Source of the DNA: Actinoplanes sp. DH11 | Lineage (GTDB): Bacteria; Actinomycetota; Actinomycetes; Mycobacteriales; Micromonosporaceae | DNA length: 64,000 nucleotides | Direction of reading: 5' to 3' | Assembly: GCF_020873875.1 (NCBI RefSeq) | Contig: NZ_JAHWGU010000015.1 | Location: forward strand, 124,001-188,000 | Shown: positions 8,852-17,893 of the stretch, in pieces | How positions within the stretch are numbered: the stretch's first letter is position 1 | Layout of the letters: the number at the start of each line of letters is the position of its first letter | Program-made: the position numbers and the translations under genes | The notes under the pieces: model-generated | Seen by the model: only the letters and a program-made list of their open reading frames with translations | Told to the model about the DNA's origin: nothing | Database searches by the model: none

Positions 8852-8912
8852 GCGCGCCGAAGTTTGCCACCATGCTCCGGACAAACCTGACTAATACCCC
8901 CGGAGGCACTTC

Positions 8913-9452
8913 ATGTCACGACTTATCAACACTGGCACTGGCACCGGCATCGCTGTCGCCGCCCTCGCCTGCGTACTCGCCCCGGCCCCGGCCGTCGCCG
9001 CCCCGGCGCCCGCCGGGGAGCCCGCCGCCCCGCCGGCCACCATGACCTGCAGCATCCAGACCCGCACCGGCCACTACGTGACGGCGGTCGGCGGTGGCGG
9101 CCGGACGGCGGACGCGGTCCGCACCGACGCCACCAAGGCCGGGCCCACCGAGCGCTTCCAGCTGGTCGCCCTGGACGCCACCACGTTCGCGGTCCGCACC
9201 TCCGGCAACCGGTACATCAGCGTCGTCGGCGGCGGCGGCCGCACCACCGGCGCGATCCGCTCGACGGCGACCGCGGTCGGCGCCGAGGAGAAGATGGGCG
9301 TCGTGCCGATCACCGCCGACGGCTGGTCCGCGATCCGCACCCCGAAGGGCACCTACCTGACCGCGGTCGGCGGCGGGGGCCGCAGCAAGGACGTGGTCCG
9401 CTCCACCGCCACGAAGATCGGCCCCGACGAGCGTTTCAAGTTCACTTGCTGA
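8913..9452 (+). CDS. Secreted protein made of three fascin-like beta-trefoil repeats
   Basis: A 179-residue exported protein with GGAGG 6 nt before the ATG. Residues 1-30 are a Sec signal peptide with a likely AVAA cut site. The mature part consists of three near-identical ~47-residue units, each with a Y-[VIL]-[TS]-x-VGGGGR motif (about residues 55-64, 101-110 and 148-157) followed by R-[ST]-x-A-T. This is the expected internal threefold symmetry of a beta-trefoil (fascin/actin-crosslinking type). Cys46 and Cys179 could close the fold by a disulfide. Such folds bind carbohydrate or protein ligands. The role here is unknown. Confidence 0.8.
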   Translation: MSRLINTGTGTGIAVAALACVLAPAPAVAAPAPAGEPAAPPATMTCSIQTRTGHYVTAVGGGGRTADAVRTDATKAGPTERFQLVALDATTFAVRTSGNRYISVVGGGGRTTGAIRSTATAVGAEEKMGVVPITADGWSAIRTPKGTYLTAVGGGGRSKDVVRSTATKIGPDERFKFTC

Positions 9453-9620
9453 CGGCTCCGCCGGTTGACGGCTCCGCCGGCTGAACGCTCCGCCGGTTGG
9501 CGGCACCGGTTGACCGCTCCGTCGGTTGACGGCACCGGTTGACCGCTCCGTCGGTTGACGGCACCGGTTGACCGCTCCGCCGGCTGACCGCTCGCCAGTT
9601 GACGGGGACGGCTTCGCCGG
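9450..9620. repeat. TGA-headed 13-16-bp tandem repeat
   Basis: Units of the form TGACGGCTCCGCCGGT and TGACGGCACCGGT follow each other from the stop codon of the beta-trefoil gene onward. Three 29-bp super-units start at 9482, 9511 and 9540. The first TGA of the array is the gene's own stop codon. The array opens a 659-bp gene-free stretch (9453-10111). Confidence 0.85.
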
Positions 9621-9837
9621 CTGACCGCCGCCCTGCCGGCCGGGCCCGGTGCCCCGGCCGGCGGGTGTGTCCCGATGGCTCGGTTGAGCAACGAGTGCGC
9701 GCTTTCCACCGTGGTGCCGATTGAAGCTATGGGCGCGGAACATAGAGCGCAGGATGTCGATGCGGCGGCGTGGTGTTGCTCTGTTGCAATCCCTGGACTA
9801 GCGGCCGAGGTCGGCTGCGTGGTGTCCGCGCGGCGGT

Positions 9838-9912
9838 GTTGATCTGCTAGCGATGCGAAATCGCGGTTTCAACCCCTTGATCACAGCGATTTGGCATCGC
9901 TAGCAGATCAAC
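9838..9912. repeat. 75-bp palindromic repeat element, copy 1
   Basis: Two 27-nt arms, beginning GTTGATCTGCTAGCGATGCG and ending CGCTAGCAGATCAAC, pair with one mismatch around a 21-nt loop. A second copy at 41634-41708 has nearly the same sequence but with the loop in the opposite orientation. Both copies are preceded on the left by GTCCGCGCGGCG. The element sits in the gene-free stretch 9453-10111. Confidence 0.85.
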
Positions 9913-9969
9913 ATCTCGACACCGGCGGCGTGTCCGGGGCCACCACGGGAACCGGAGTCGATGGCTGGC

Positions 9970-10087
9970 CCCCGCCCGGCCCGGCCCCGTCCGGCCCTGC
10001 CCGGCCCCGTCCGGCCCTGCCCGGCCCCGTCCGGCCCTGCCCGGCCCCGTCCGGCCCTGCCCGGCCCTGCCCGGCCCTGCCCGGCCA
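9970..10087. repeat. 10-bp tandem repeat GGCCCYGYCC
   Basis: About eleven head-to-tail units alternate GGCCCCGTCC and GGCCCTGCCC, giving a 20-bp higher-order period that decays to plain GGCCCTGCCC at the right. The array ends about 25 bp from the stop of the minus-strand ABC-F gene. Confidence 0.85.
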
Positions 10088-10111
10088 CGGCCGGTGCCGG
10101 GGCACGGTGGA

Positions 10112-11740
10112 TCAGCCGGTGACCTTGCCGCCGGCCACCTCCAGGTGGCGGTTGGTGGCGACCGCCGACAGCATCCGGCGGTCGTGCGTGACCAGCAGCA
10201 GCGTCCCCGCGTAGTGCGACAGCGCGGACTCCAGCTGCTCGATCGCCGGCAGGTCCAGATGGTTCGTCGGCTCGTCCAGGACCAGCAGGTTCACGCCGCG
10301 GGCCTGCAACAGGGCCAGCGCCGCCCGGGTCCGTTCGCCGGGTGACAGCGTCGCCGCCGACCGCATCACGTGCGCCGAGCGGAGGCCGAACTTCGCCAGC
10401 AGGGTGCGCACGTCCGGGTCGTTCCAGTCGGGCACGGCCGCGCCGAACGCCCGCATCAGCGGCTCGTCGGAGAGGAACAGCCCGCGGGCCTGGTCGACCT
10501 CGCCGACCACGACGCCGGGGCCGAGATGCTGCGACCCGGAGTCCAGGGTTACCCGGCCCAGCAGCGCGGCGAGCAGCGTCGACTTCCCGGCGCCGTTCGC
10601 GCCGGTGATCGCCACCCGGTCGGCCCAGTCGATCTGCACGGTGACCGGACCCAGCGTGAAGCCGCCCCGGGTGACGACCGCGTCGCGCAGGGTCGCCACG
10701 ACCGCGCCGGCCCGGGGCGCCGCGGCGATCTCCATCCGCAGCTCCCACTCCTTGCGGGGTTCCTCGACGACCTCCATGCGCTCGATCAGGCGCTCGGTCT
10801 GCCGGGCCTTGGCGGCCTGCTTCTCGCTGGTCTCGCCGCGCTGCGACTTCGCGATCTTGTCGTTGTCCGGTGCCTTCTTCCGGGCGTTGCGCACACCCTT
10901 GTCCATCCAGGCGCGCTGCATCCGGGCCCGTTCGAGCAAGTCCTCCTTCTTGTCGGCGTAGTCCTCGTACGCCGACCGCGCCTGCGCCCGCGAACGTTCC
11001 CGCTCCTGCAGGTACGACTCGTAGCCGCCGCCGTACAGGCGTACCTGCTGCTGGGCCAGGTCGAGCTCGAGGACCTTGGTGACGGTCCGGGTGAGGAATT
11101 CACGGTCGTGACTGACCAGCACCGTACCGGCGCGCAGCCCGCTCACGAACGACTCCAGCTGCGCCAGGCCGTCCAGGTCGAGGTCGTTGGTCGGCTCGTC
11201 CAGCAGGTAGACGTCGTAGCGGCTGAGCAGCAGCGACGCCATCCCGGCCCGGGCCGCCTGCCCGCCGGAGAGCCCGGTCATGGGTGCGTCGAGGTCGAGG
11301 GCGAAGGTGCCGGCGAGCGCGTCGGAGCGTTCGTCGAGGTCGGCCCCGCCCAGGTCGAGCCACCGTTCCAGCGCGGCCGCGTACCGGTCGTCGGCACCCG
11401 GCGCCGAGGACGCCAGCTCCTCGGCGGCCGCGTCCATCGCGGCCTGCGCGTCGGCCACCCCGGTGCGGCGTGCCAGGAACGCGCGCACCGACTCGCCCGC
11501 GCGCCGTTCCCGCTCCTGCGGCAGATGGCCGACGTTGGCGGTGGGCGGGCTCAGGGCGACGCTGCCGCTCTCGGTGGGGATCAACCCCGCGAGGGTACGC
11601 AGCAGCGTCGTCTTGCCCGCCCCGTTCGCGCCCACCAGGCCGATCACGTCGCCGGGTGCGACGACGAGGTCGAGTCCGGAGAACAGGGTGCGGTCGCCGT
11701 GCCCGGCGGCAAGATCTCGGGCGATCATCGTGGCGCTCAT
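10112..11740 (-). CDS. ABC-F family ATPase
   Basis: A 542-residue soluble protein with two ATP-binding cassettes and no membrane segments. Walker A motifs are GANGAGKTT (N-half) and GANGAGKST (C-half). Signatures are LSGGQAARA and LSPGERTRA, and Walker B motifs are VYLLDEPTNDLD and LLVLDEPTNHLD. A charged linker of ~80 residues rich in Lys and Arg (YADKKEDLLERARMQ...ARKKAPDNDK) joins them, as in ribosome-associated ABC-F factors. Family roles include translation-factor activity and ribosome protection against antibiotics; which applies is not clear. A -10 box sits 8 nt before the ATG, so it may be transcribed apart from the gene 17 bp upstream. Confidence 0.92.
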   Translation of the reverse strand: MSATMIARDLAAGHGDRTLFSGLDLVVAPGDVIGLVGANGAGKTTLLRTLAGLIPTESGSVALSPPTANVGHLPQERERRAGESVRAFLARRTGVADAQAAMDAAAEELASSAPGADDRYAAALERWLDLGGADLDERSDALAGTFALDLDAPMTGLSGGQAARAGMASLLLSRYDVYLLDEPTNDLDLDGLAQLESFVSGLRAGTVLVSHDREFLTRTVTKVLELDLAQQQVRLYGGGYESYLQERERSRAQARSAYEDYADKKEDLLERARMQRAWMDKGVRNARKKAPDNDKIAKSQRGETSEKQAAKARQTERLIERMEVVEEPRKEWELRMEIAAAPRAGAVVATLRDAVVTRGGFTLGPVTVQIDWADRVAITGANGAGKSTLLAALLGRVTLDSGSQHLGPGVVVGEVDQARGLFLSDEPLMRAFGAAVPDWNDPDVRTLLAKFGLRSAHVMRSAATLSPGERTRAALALLQARGVNLLVLDEPTNHLDLPAIEQLESALSHYAGTLLLVTHDRRMLSAVATNRHLEVAGGKVTG

Positions 11741-11748
11741 CAGGCGCC

Positions 11749-11754
11749 ATCCTA
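11749..11754 (-). promoter_or_regulatory. -10 box for the ABC-F gene
   Basis: TAGGAT (minus strand) ends 8 nt before the ATG at 11740, inside the 17-bp gap to the upstream gene. Confidence 0.4.
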
Positions 11755-11757
11755 ATT

Positions 11758-12189
11758 TCAGCCCAGCCTGGCGCCGTACACGTGGTCCACCGTCATCGTC
11801 ATCAGCACCCGCCGGTCGGCGACCATCACCGATCGGTACTCCGCCCAGTCCGGGTGCTCGCCGGCCGCCCGCCGGTAGTAGTCGACGAGCGCCTCCACGT
11901 CGGGACCGTCCGGGTCGGTGCCGGGTCCGGTGAGGGTGGCGACGCCCTCGGCGGTCGCCCAGGACCAGCCGTCGGCACTCGTCACCTCGAGGGTGGCGCG
12001 CGGGTCGCGGCGCAGGTTGATGGTCTTGGCCCGGCCCTCGGTCATCGAGACCATGATCACTCCGGCCTCGGCGTCGTAGTGGGGCGTGACCGGCGAGAGC
12101 TGGGGCCGGCCGTCCGCCTTGATGGTGGCGAGGACACCGAGCCGGCTCTCCGCGAGCAGCGTGCGCGGGTCGAACTGGGTTGTCGTCAT
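11758..12189 (-). CDS. PPOX-class F420-dependent oxidoreductase
   Basis: A 143-residue split-beta-barrel flavin/deazaflavin protein. The opening LLAESRLGVLATIKADGRPQLSPV and the central MTEGRAKTINLRRDPRATLEV (cofactor phosphate contacts) match the small TIGR03618-type F420-binding enzymes of actinobacteria. The C-terminal RVLMTMTVDHVYG is also characteristic. It probably reduces a small unsaturated or quinone substrate with F420H2. F420 use is family inference; an FMN variant cannot be excluded. It lies 48 bp downstream of phzF-like and 17 bp upstream of the ABC-F gene on the same strand. Confidence 0.85.
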   Translation of the reverse strand: MTTTQFDPRTLLAESRLGVLATIKADGRPQLSPVTPHYDAEAGVIMVSMTEGRAKTINLRRDPRATLEVTSADGWSWATAEGVATLTGPGTDPDGPDVEALVDYYRRAAGEHPDWAEYRSVMVADRRVLMTMTVDHVYGARLG

Positions 12190-12237
12190 GCCCGTGGCAG
12201 CCTCCGCCGTGCGCGAGTTATTCCGCCGGCGGCATTC

Positions 12238-13056
12238 CTATTCCGGCATCGGCACCGCGGTCCCGCTGACCCGCACGCCCGGTGAGCCGGCGACGAGCCG
12301 GACGGTGAGCCGGCTGGGCCGGCCCATGTCGTCGCCCTGCCGCAGGTGCACCGTCGCGTCGGCCGGCACGATGCCCAGCTCCCGCAGGTACCCGCCGAAC
12401 GCCGCGGCGGCCGCGCCGGTGGCCGGGTCCTCGACGACCCCGCCGATCGGGAACGGGTCGCGCACGTCGAAGGTGTCCGCCGCGGCGCGGTGCACGAGCT
12501 GCACCGTGGTCCAGCCGCGATCGGTCATCAGCGCGGTCAGCGCCGGCATGTCGTAGTCCAGCTCGGCGAGGCGCTTGCGGTCGGTCACGGCCAGGATCGG
12601 GTGGTACGCCCCGGCGTACGCGACCCGCGGCGGCAGAGCCGGGTCCAGTTCGCCCGACGACCAGTCCAGCGCCGCCAGCAACGCCGTCAGATCCTCGGCC
12701 GCCAGGTCCGTCACGTGCGGGTCCACGCTGGTCAGCGTCGCGACACCGGACCGCACGGCGACCGGCACCACACCGGCGTTGGTGACGAACACATGGTCGC
12801 CCTCGCCCAGCGCGACAGCCGTCGCCACGGTCGCGTGCCCGCAGAACGGCACCTCGGCGAGCGGGCTGAAGTAGCGCACCCGGAGCCGGCCCTCCTCGTC
12901 ACGTGCCGTCACGAACGCCGTCTCGGAGTAACCCACCTCGGCCGCGATCGCCTGCATCCGCTCGTCGGTGAGGTCGGCGGCGTCGCGCACGACGCCGGCC
13001 GGGTTGCCGCCGGTGGGCTCGGAACTGAAGGCCACGTACCGCTCGATCGTCGTCAT
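12238..13056 (-). CDS. PhzF-family isomerase
   Basis: A 272-residue diaminopimelate-epimerase-fold protein. Glu45 in GYSETAFV is the family's catalytic acid/base. FCGHATVATA and the C-terminal DPATGAAAAAFGGYL are the paired PhzF signatures. The length is normal. No other phenazine genes are near, so a true phenazine role is unlikely; most actinobacterial members have unknown substrates. It is divergent from the AAA+ gene at 13169 and first in a same-strand run with the F420 enzyme. Confidence 0.9.
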   Translation of the reverse strand: MTTIERYVAFSSEPTGGNPAGVVRDAADLTDERMQAIAAEVGYSETAFVTARDEEGRLRVRYFSPLAEVPFCGHATVATAVALGEGDHVFVTNAGVVPVAVRSGVATLTSVDPHVTDLAAEDLTALLAALDWSSGELDPALPPRVAYAGAYHPILAVTDRKRLAELDYDMPALTALMTDRGWTTVQLVHRAAADTFDVRDPFPIGGVVEDPATGAAAAAFGGYLRELGIVPADATVHLRQGDDMGRPSRLTVRLVAGSPGVRVSGTAVPMPE

Positions 13057-13155
13057 GCGACGAGCCTGCGCCGCGGCACCGGAGCCGGGCCAGAGCCAAT
13101 CCCGCGGCCCTGGATGCGTCGGGCGTCACAGTCGGCGATCGCCGCCGGCGCGGAG

Positions 13156-13161
13156 TAGCGT
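13156..13161 (+). promoter_or_regulatory. -10 box for the AAA+/VWA operon
   Basis: TAGCGT ends 7 nt before the GTG at 13169; no ribosome-binding site is present. Confidence 0.45.
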
Positions 13162-13168
13162 TCGACCG

Positions 13169-14593
13169 GTGACAGAGGCTCCTTCCGCGATCACACCCAT
13201 TCCTCCCGCCGACCTGCCGCGCACCCTGGGCGAGCTGCGTGCCTCCGGGCACGAGTTCCGCACCGTCAAGGAGGAGCTGCGCGGCAACCTCCTCGACCGG
13301 CTGCGCACCGGGCAGCCGCGCTTCCCCGGCATCGTCGGCTACGACGACACCGTGCTCCCCGAGGTGGAGCGGGCTCTGCTCGCCGGCCACGACATGGTCC
13401 TGCTCGGTGAGCGGGGTCAGGGCAAGACCCGGCTGATCCGTTCGCTGATCGGGCTGCTGGACGAGTGGACCCCGTTCATCACCGGCTCCGAGCTGCACGA
13501 ACACCCTTACCATCCGCTTACCCCGGCCGCCCGGCGGCTGGCCGCCGAGACCGGTGACCTGCTGCCGGTGTCCTGGCTGCACCGTTCCGAGCGCTACGGC
13601 GAGAAACTCGCCACGCCGGACACCAGCGTCGGTGACCTGGTCGGCGACGTCGACCCGATCAAGGTGGCCGAGGGGCGTGCCCTCGGTGACCCGGAGACCA
13701 TCCACTTCGGTCTGGTGCCCCGCACCAACCGCGGCATCTTCGCGGTGAACGAGCTGCCCGACCTGGCCGAGCGGATCCAGGTGTCGCTGCTCAACGTCCT
13801 GGAGGAGCGCGACATCCAGGTTCGCGGCTACCAGCTGCGGCTCCCGCTCGACCTGCTGCTTGTCGCCTCCGCCAACCCGGAGGACTACACCAACCGCGGC
13901 CGCATCATCACGCCGCTCAAGGACCGGTTCGGTGCCGAGATCCGCACCCACTACCCGGTCGACCTGGAGCTGGAGACCGCCCTGATCCGGCAGGAGGCCG
14001 CCCTGGTCGCCGCGGTGCCGGACCACCTGGTGGACGTGCTCGCCCGCTACACCCGCGCGGTCCGCGAGTCGCCGTCGGTGGACTCCCGTTCCGGGGTGTC
14101 GGCGCGGTTCGCGATCGCCGCCGCCGAGACCGTCGCGGCCTCGGCGCTGCGCCGGGCCGGGCTGCGCGGCGAGCGGGAGGCGGTGGCCCGGGTCTGCGAC
14201 GCGGTCTCGGTCACGTCCACGCTGCGCGGCAAGGTCGAGTTCGAGAGCGGCGAGGAGGGCCGGGAGACCGAGGTCCTCGCGCACCTGCTGCGCGTCGCGA
14301 CGGCCGAGACGTTCCGGGCCCGGCTGGGCGGCCTCGACCTGTCCGGCTTCACCGACCTCGTCGCCGACGGCGCGATCGTCCAGACCGGTGAGCTGGTCAG
14401 CGCCGACGAGCTGCTCGCGCAGATCGGCACGGTCCCGGGCCTGGCCAAGGTGCTCGACCGGCTCGGGCTCGGTGACGCGCCCAGCCCCGGTCAGGCGGCC
14501 TCCGGCGTGGAGTTCGTGCTGGAGGGGCTGCACCTCACCCGGCGGCTGGCCAAGGAGCTGACCGACGACGGCCGCACGCTCTACGGGAGCTGA
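13169..14593 (+). CDS. MoxR/ChlI-like AAA+ ATPase
   Basis: A 474-residue AAA+ protein of the magnesium-chelatase clade. Walker A is GERGQGKTRL. The region NRGIFAVNELPDLAERIQVSLLNVLEERDIQVRGYQLRLPLDLLLVASANPEDYTNRGRI is the ChlI-type Walker B, helix-2 insert and sensor 1. GTG 13169 is preferred over upstream starts because it lies directly after a -10 box and the residues before it are not family-like. A gap of 2 nt to the VWA gene indicates one operon. MoxR-VWA pairs act as chaperone or remodelling machines (BchI/BchD and RavA/ViaA are precedents). No chelatase H subunit is nearby, so cobalt or magnesium insertion is not implied. Confidence 0.88.
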   Translation: MTEAPSAITPIPPADLPRTLGELRASGHEFRTVKEELRGNLLDRLRTGQPRFPGIVGYDDTVLPEVERALLAGHDMVLLGERGQGKTRLIRSLIGLLDEWTPFITGSELHEHPYHPLTPAARRLAAETGDLLPVSWLHRSERYGEKLATPDTSVGDLVGDVDPIKVAEGRALGDPETIHFGLVPRTNRGIFAVNELPDLAERIQVSLLNVLEERDIQVRGYQLRLPLDLLLVASANPEDYTNRGRIITPLKDRFGAEIRTHYPVDLELETALIRQEAALVAAVPDHLVDVLARYTRAVRESPSVDSRSGVSARFAIAAAETVAASALRRAGLRGEREAVARVCDAVSVTSTLRGKVEFESGEEGRETEVLAHLLRVATAETFRARLGGLDLSGFTDLVADGAIVQTGELVSADELLAQIGTVPGLAKVLDRLGLGDAPSPGQAASGVEFVLEGLHLTRRLAKELTDDGRTLYGS

Positions 14594-14595
14594 CC

Positions 14596-16551
14596 GTGTC
14601 CGGAAACGTGTTCCGGTACGGCGCGTGGCGGGACGGGCCCGACCCGCTCGCCCCGCCCTATGACGTGCGGGCCGCCGTCGATGCGATGGGGGAGCGAGTC
14701 CTGCAGGGCGACAGCCTGCGCGACGCGCTCCGCGACCTGATCCGGCGTGGCCCGCGCGACGGCCGGGGCCTCGACGACCTGCGGGCGCGGGCCCAGCGGC
14801 TGCGCCGGGACGCGCTGCGCCGGGGCAACCTGGACGGTGCGGTCACCCGGGCCCGGCAGATGCTCGACCAGGCGCTCGCGGCCGAGAAGGACACCCTGGC
14901 CGCCAGGACCGACGACGAGGCCCGGTTCGCCGAGGCGCAGCTGGACAACCTGCCGCGGTCGGTGTCCCAGGCCGTCGCGGAGCTGTCCGAATACCGCTGG
15001 GCTTCCGCCGAGGCCCGGGACATCTACCAGCAGATCCTCGAGGGGCTGCGGCAGGAGGTCGTGGAGCAGCGCTTCGCCGGCATGAAGCAGGCGCTGCAAC
15101 AGGGCGACATGTCGGAGATCTCGGCGATGGTCGGCGATCTCAACGACCTGCTCGGCAAGCACGCCCGCGGCGAGGACACCGACGACGCGTTCCGGGACTT
15201 CATGGACCGGCACGGCCGGTTCTTCCCCGACAACCCGGGCAGCGTCGACGAGCTGATCGACTCGCTCGCCCGGCAGGCCGCCGCGGCCGAGCGGCTGATG
15301 CGCTCCCTCAGCCCGCAGCAGCGGGAGGAGCTGCAGAGCCTGATGGCGCAGGCGCTCGGCGACGGCCCGCTGCAGGGGCAGCTGGCCGAGCTCACCGACA
15401 ACCTGCGGTCGCTGCGCCCCGGTCTGAACTGGGGTCGCGGCGAGCGGATGCGCGGGCCGGCCGACCTGGGCTACGGCGACGCCGCCTCGGCACTGGGCGA
15501 GATCGCCGACCTGGACGAGCTGATCGACCAGCTCGGGCAGGAGCACCCCGGCGCCACGCTCGACGACGTGGACGTCGACGCCGTCGAGCGCCAGCTCGGC
15601 CGGGGCGCGGCCGACGACATGCGGCGGCTGCGCGAGCTCGAACGGGAGCTGCGCCGGCAGGGCTGGGTGCAGCGGGACAGCGACGGCCTGACGCTCTCGC
15701 CGAAAGCGCTGCGCCGGCTCGGCCACACCGCGCTGGCACGGATCTTCCACGACATCGCGGGAGGCAAGCGCGGCGAGCACGACATGCGGGACGCCGGCGC
15801 TGCCGGCGACCTGATCGGGTCGTCACGGCGCTGGGAGTTCGGCGACGACCAGCCGCTCGACGTGGTGCGCACGATCGGCAACGCGGTCCGCCGCCGGGCT
15901 GCCTCCCGCGGCGTCCGGACGCTTCCGGTGCGGCTGGAGCCGGACGACTTCGAGGTCGCCGAGACGGAGCGGCGCGCGTCGGCGGTGGTGGCGCTCTGCG
16001 TCGACCTGTCCTACTCGATGTACGCCGACGGCCGCTGGGGCCCGATGAAACAGACCGCCCTGGCCCTGTCCCACCTGGTCGCCACGAAATATCCGCAGGA
16101 CGCCCTGCAGATCATCGGGTTCGGCCTGCACGCGCAGACGCTCAGCCAGGGCGATCTGGCCGCGATCGAGCCGACCGTGGAGAAGGGCACCAACCTGCAG
16201 CACGCGCTGATGCTGGCCGGCCGGCACCTGCGCCGGCACCCCGGTGCCGAACCGGTGGTGCTGGTGGTGACCGACGGTGAGCCGACCGCGCACCTCGAGG
16301 AGGACGGACAGGCGTTGTTCTGGTGGCCGCCGCTCAGCGAGACCGTGCAGGCGACGGTCCGTGAGGTGGATCAGCTCACCCGCTTCGGCGCCACGCTCAA
16401 TGTGTTCATGCTCGGTGAGGACCCGGGGCTGCGGCGGTTCATGGGCCGGGTGGCGGAGCGCAACGGCGGCCGGGTGTTCAGCCCGGATGCCGAGGAACTG
16501 GGCCGCTACGTCATCGACGACTACGTGCGGGCCCGGCGCGGCCGCCGCTGA
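14596..16551 (+). CDS. VWA-domain partner of the AAA+ ATPase
   Basis: A 651-residue protein. Residues ~1-400 are helical and strongly charged, and the C-terminal ~200 residues form a von Willebrand A domain. The MIDAS metal site is visible as DLSYSMYADGRWG (D-x-S-x-S), with a later conserved threonine and VLVVTDGEPTAH. It starts 2 nt after the ATPase stop with GTG, so the two are almost certainly co-translated. Such proteins bind clients or the AAA+ hexamer through the MIDAS. The client is unknown. Confidence 0.88.
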   Translation: MSGNVFRYGAWRDGPDPLAPPYDVRAAVDAMGERVLQGDSLRDALRDLIRRGPRDGRGLDDLRARAQRLRRDALRRGNLDGAVTRARQMLDQALAAEKDTLAARTDDEARFAEAQLDNLPRSVSQAVAELSEYRWASAEARDIYQQILEGLRQEVVEQRFAGMKQALQQGDMSEISAMVGDLNDLLGKHARGEDTDDAFRDFMDRHGRFFPDNPGSVDELIDSLARQAAAAERLMRSLSPQQREELQSLMAQALGDGPLQGQLAELTDNLRSLRPGLNWGRGERMRGPADLGYGDAASALGEIADLDELIDQLGQEHPGATLDDVDVDAVERQLGRGAADDMRRLRELERELRRQGWVQRDSDGLTLSPKALRRLGHTALARIFHDIAGGKRGEHDMRDAGAAGDLIGSSRRWEFGDDQPLDVVRTIGNAVRRRAASRGVRTLPVRLEPDDFEVAETERRASAVVALCVDLSYSMYADGRWGPMKQTALALSHLVATKYPQDALQIIGFGLHAQTLSQGDLAAIEPTVEKGTNLQHALMLAGRHLRRHPGAEPVVLVVTDGEPTAHLEEDGQALFWWPPLSETVQATVREVDQLTRFGATLNVFMLGEDPGLRRFMGRVAERNGGRVFSPDAEELGRYVIDDYVRARRGRR

Positions 16552-16578
16552 CAGCCGGCCGCCCGGCGCTGATCGGTG

Positions 16579-17604
16579 TCAGGTGCGCAGCGTGTCGGAG
16601 GGGGAGATGCCGTACCGCTCGCGGTAGGCGGCGGCGAACCGGCTCGGGTGCGTGAAGCCGTACCGGTACGCCACCTGGGCCACGGTCGTCCCCGGATGGG
16701 CCTGGCGCAGCTCCTCGTGCACCAGGCCCAGCCGGAGCTGCCTCAGGTAGGTCATCGGCGGCATTCCCACGTACCGCTGGAAGCTCTGTTGCAGTGACCG
16801 CACGCCGACGCCGGCGATGTCGGCGAGATCGGCCACGGTGAACGGGCGGCCCGGCTGCGCGCGCATCGCCTCGACCACCCGCCGGATCGCGCCGGGCGCG
16901 GCCAGGGCGGGGCGGCGGCGCTCCAGCTGGTCGCGGTACCGGTGGTTGCTCGCCGCCAGCAGACCGCTGACCAGCGTCTCCCGCAGCCGGGCGCCGACGA
17001 CCGGGTGCCGGGTGAGGCCGGCCTCGCTGATGTCGGCGGCGATCACCCGGGCCAGCCGGGACCAGGCGGCACCCGGGCCGGTCGTCACGTCGAGCTCCGG
17101 CGCCAGGTCGACCGGCCCGCGTACCGGCGAGTCCAGCATCCGGGCCAGCTGGTTCTCCAGCTCGGCCCGGCCGATCTTCACGGCGATGATCCGGCAGTCG
17201 CCCGCCCACCGGTCGATGGTGGTCTCACCGTTGGGCAGGAAGACGGCCGCCCGGGACGGTGTCGCGTACCGTGACGCGGCCTTGCCCTGGTGGTAGGCCA
17301 TACCTCCGCTGAGCGGCATGTTGACGTGGTAGGCGCCCAGCTCGCCGGCGCCGATCCGGACGTCCACCCCGAAGTGCAGGTCGCCGATCGTGACCGTCTC
17401 GTCCCCGCCGACCGCGAACGAGGCCGTCCACCCCGGCCGCGGGTTGAGCACGTCGACGTCGAGGGTGTAGAACGCGCGGGTCAGTACGGTTCGCGCCTCG
17501 TCGACGTCCCGGATCGCGTGGGTCACTGGCAGCACGCCATACAGCTTGACGTTTGACTGAACAGCGCGCCAACCGGTGATGACCCGACGTGATCGTGGCT
17601 TCAC
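16579..17604 (-). CDS. AraC-family transcriptional regulator
   Basis: A 341-residue regulator with an AraC-binding-like N-terminal domain (about residues 30-210) and a C-terminal AraC helix-turn-helix pair (FTVADLADIAGVGVRSLQQSFQRYVGMPPMTYLRQLRL and TTVAQVAYRYGFTHPSRFAAAYRERYGISPSDTLR). It is of the feaR/oruR-like size class. The start is uncertain: GTG 17604 is the longest, and GTG 17526 would begin just before the conserved domain. It is convergent with the VWA gene; the target is unknown. Confidence 0.85.
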   Translation of the reverse strand: MKPRSRRVITGWRAVQSNVKLYGVLPVTHAIRDVDEARTVLTRAFYTLDVDVLNPRPGWTASFAVGGDETVTIGDLHFGVDVRIGAGELGAYHVNMPLSGGMAYHQGKAASRYATPSRAAVFLPNGETTIDRWAGDCRIIAVKIGRAELENQLARMLDSPVRGPVDLAPELDVTTGPGAAWSRLARVIAADISEAGLTRHPVVGARLRETLVSGLLAASNHRYRDQLERRRPALAAPGAIRRVVEAMRAQPGRPFTVADLADIAGVGVRSLQQSFQRYVGMPPMTYLRQLRLGLVHEELRQAHPGTTVAQVAYRYGFTHPSRFAAAYRERYGISPSDTLRT

Positions 17605-17893
17605 GCCTCTGAGCTAGCCAAACGGAGATCGAATTCATTCTGGTGTGAAAGCCGACACTCGGCGTGTCGCACGATCGGGGTACGGGCCCGGCACTAGGCT
17701 AGCCTCCTAGGAAGCTCTAGAGGGTGTGGTGGTTGTGACTGGGCGCCGGTGCGGCGGACGCGGCTGGTTATAGTTGCTCCGCGAGCGGCCGGGAGGTCAC
17801 CCGCGCAGCCGTCCGCGGGGGAGCGGGCGCAGAGCGCGCGGTCGTTTGCCAGGCGCCGAGCGGGGGCCCGGGCCGAGGGGGAGGGAAGTCGTG

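Noticed and set aside
9838..9912. Palindromic element as an attachment site of an integrated element
   Set aside because: No integrase, tRNA gene or phage gene is near; the 32 kb between the two copies holds ordinary chromosomal genes.
9891..10214. Open frame across the 10-bp GGCCCYGYCC array
   Set aside because: Its product is only repeated Pro/Ala/Gly/Ser from the DNA repeat; no start signal and no homology-like content.
12238..13056. Phenazine biosynthesis cluster around the PhzF homologue
   Set aside because: No phzA/B/D/E/G homologue is present; lone PhzF-family proteins are common.
13169..16551. Magnesium or cobalt chelatase operon
   Set aside because: The large H/CobN subunit and any tetrapyrrole genes are missing; the pair fits MoxR-VWA systems better.
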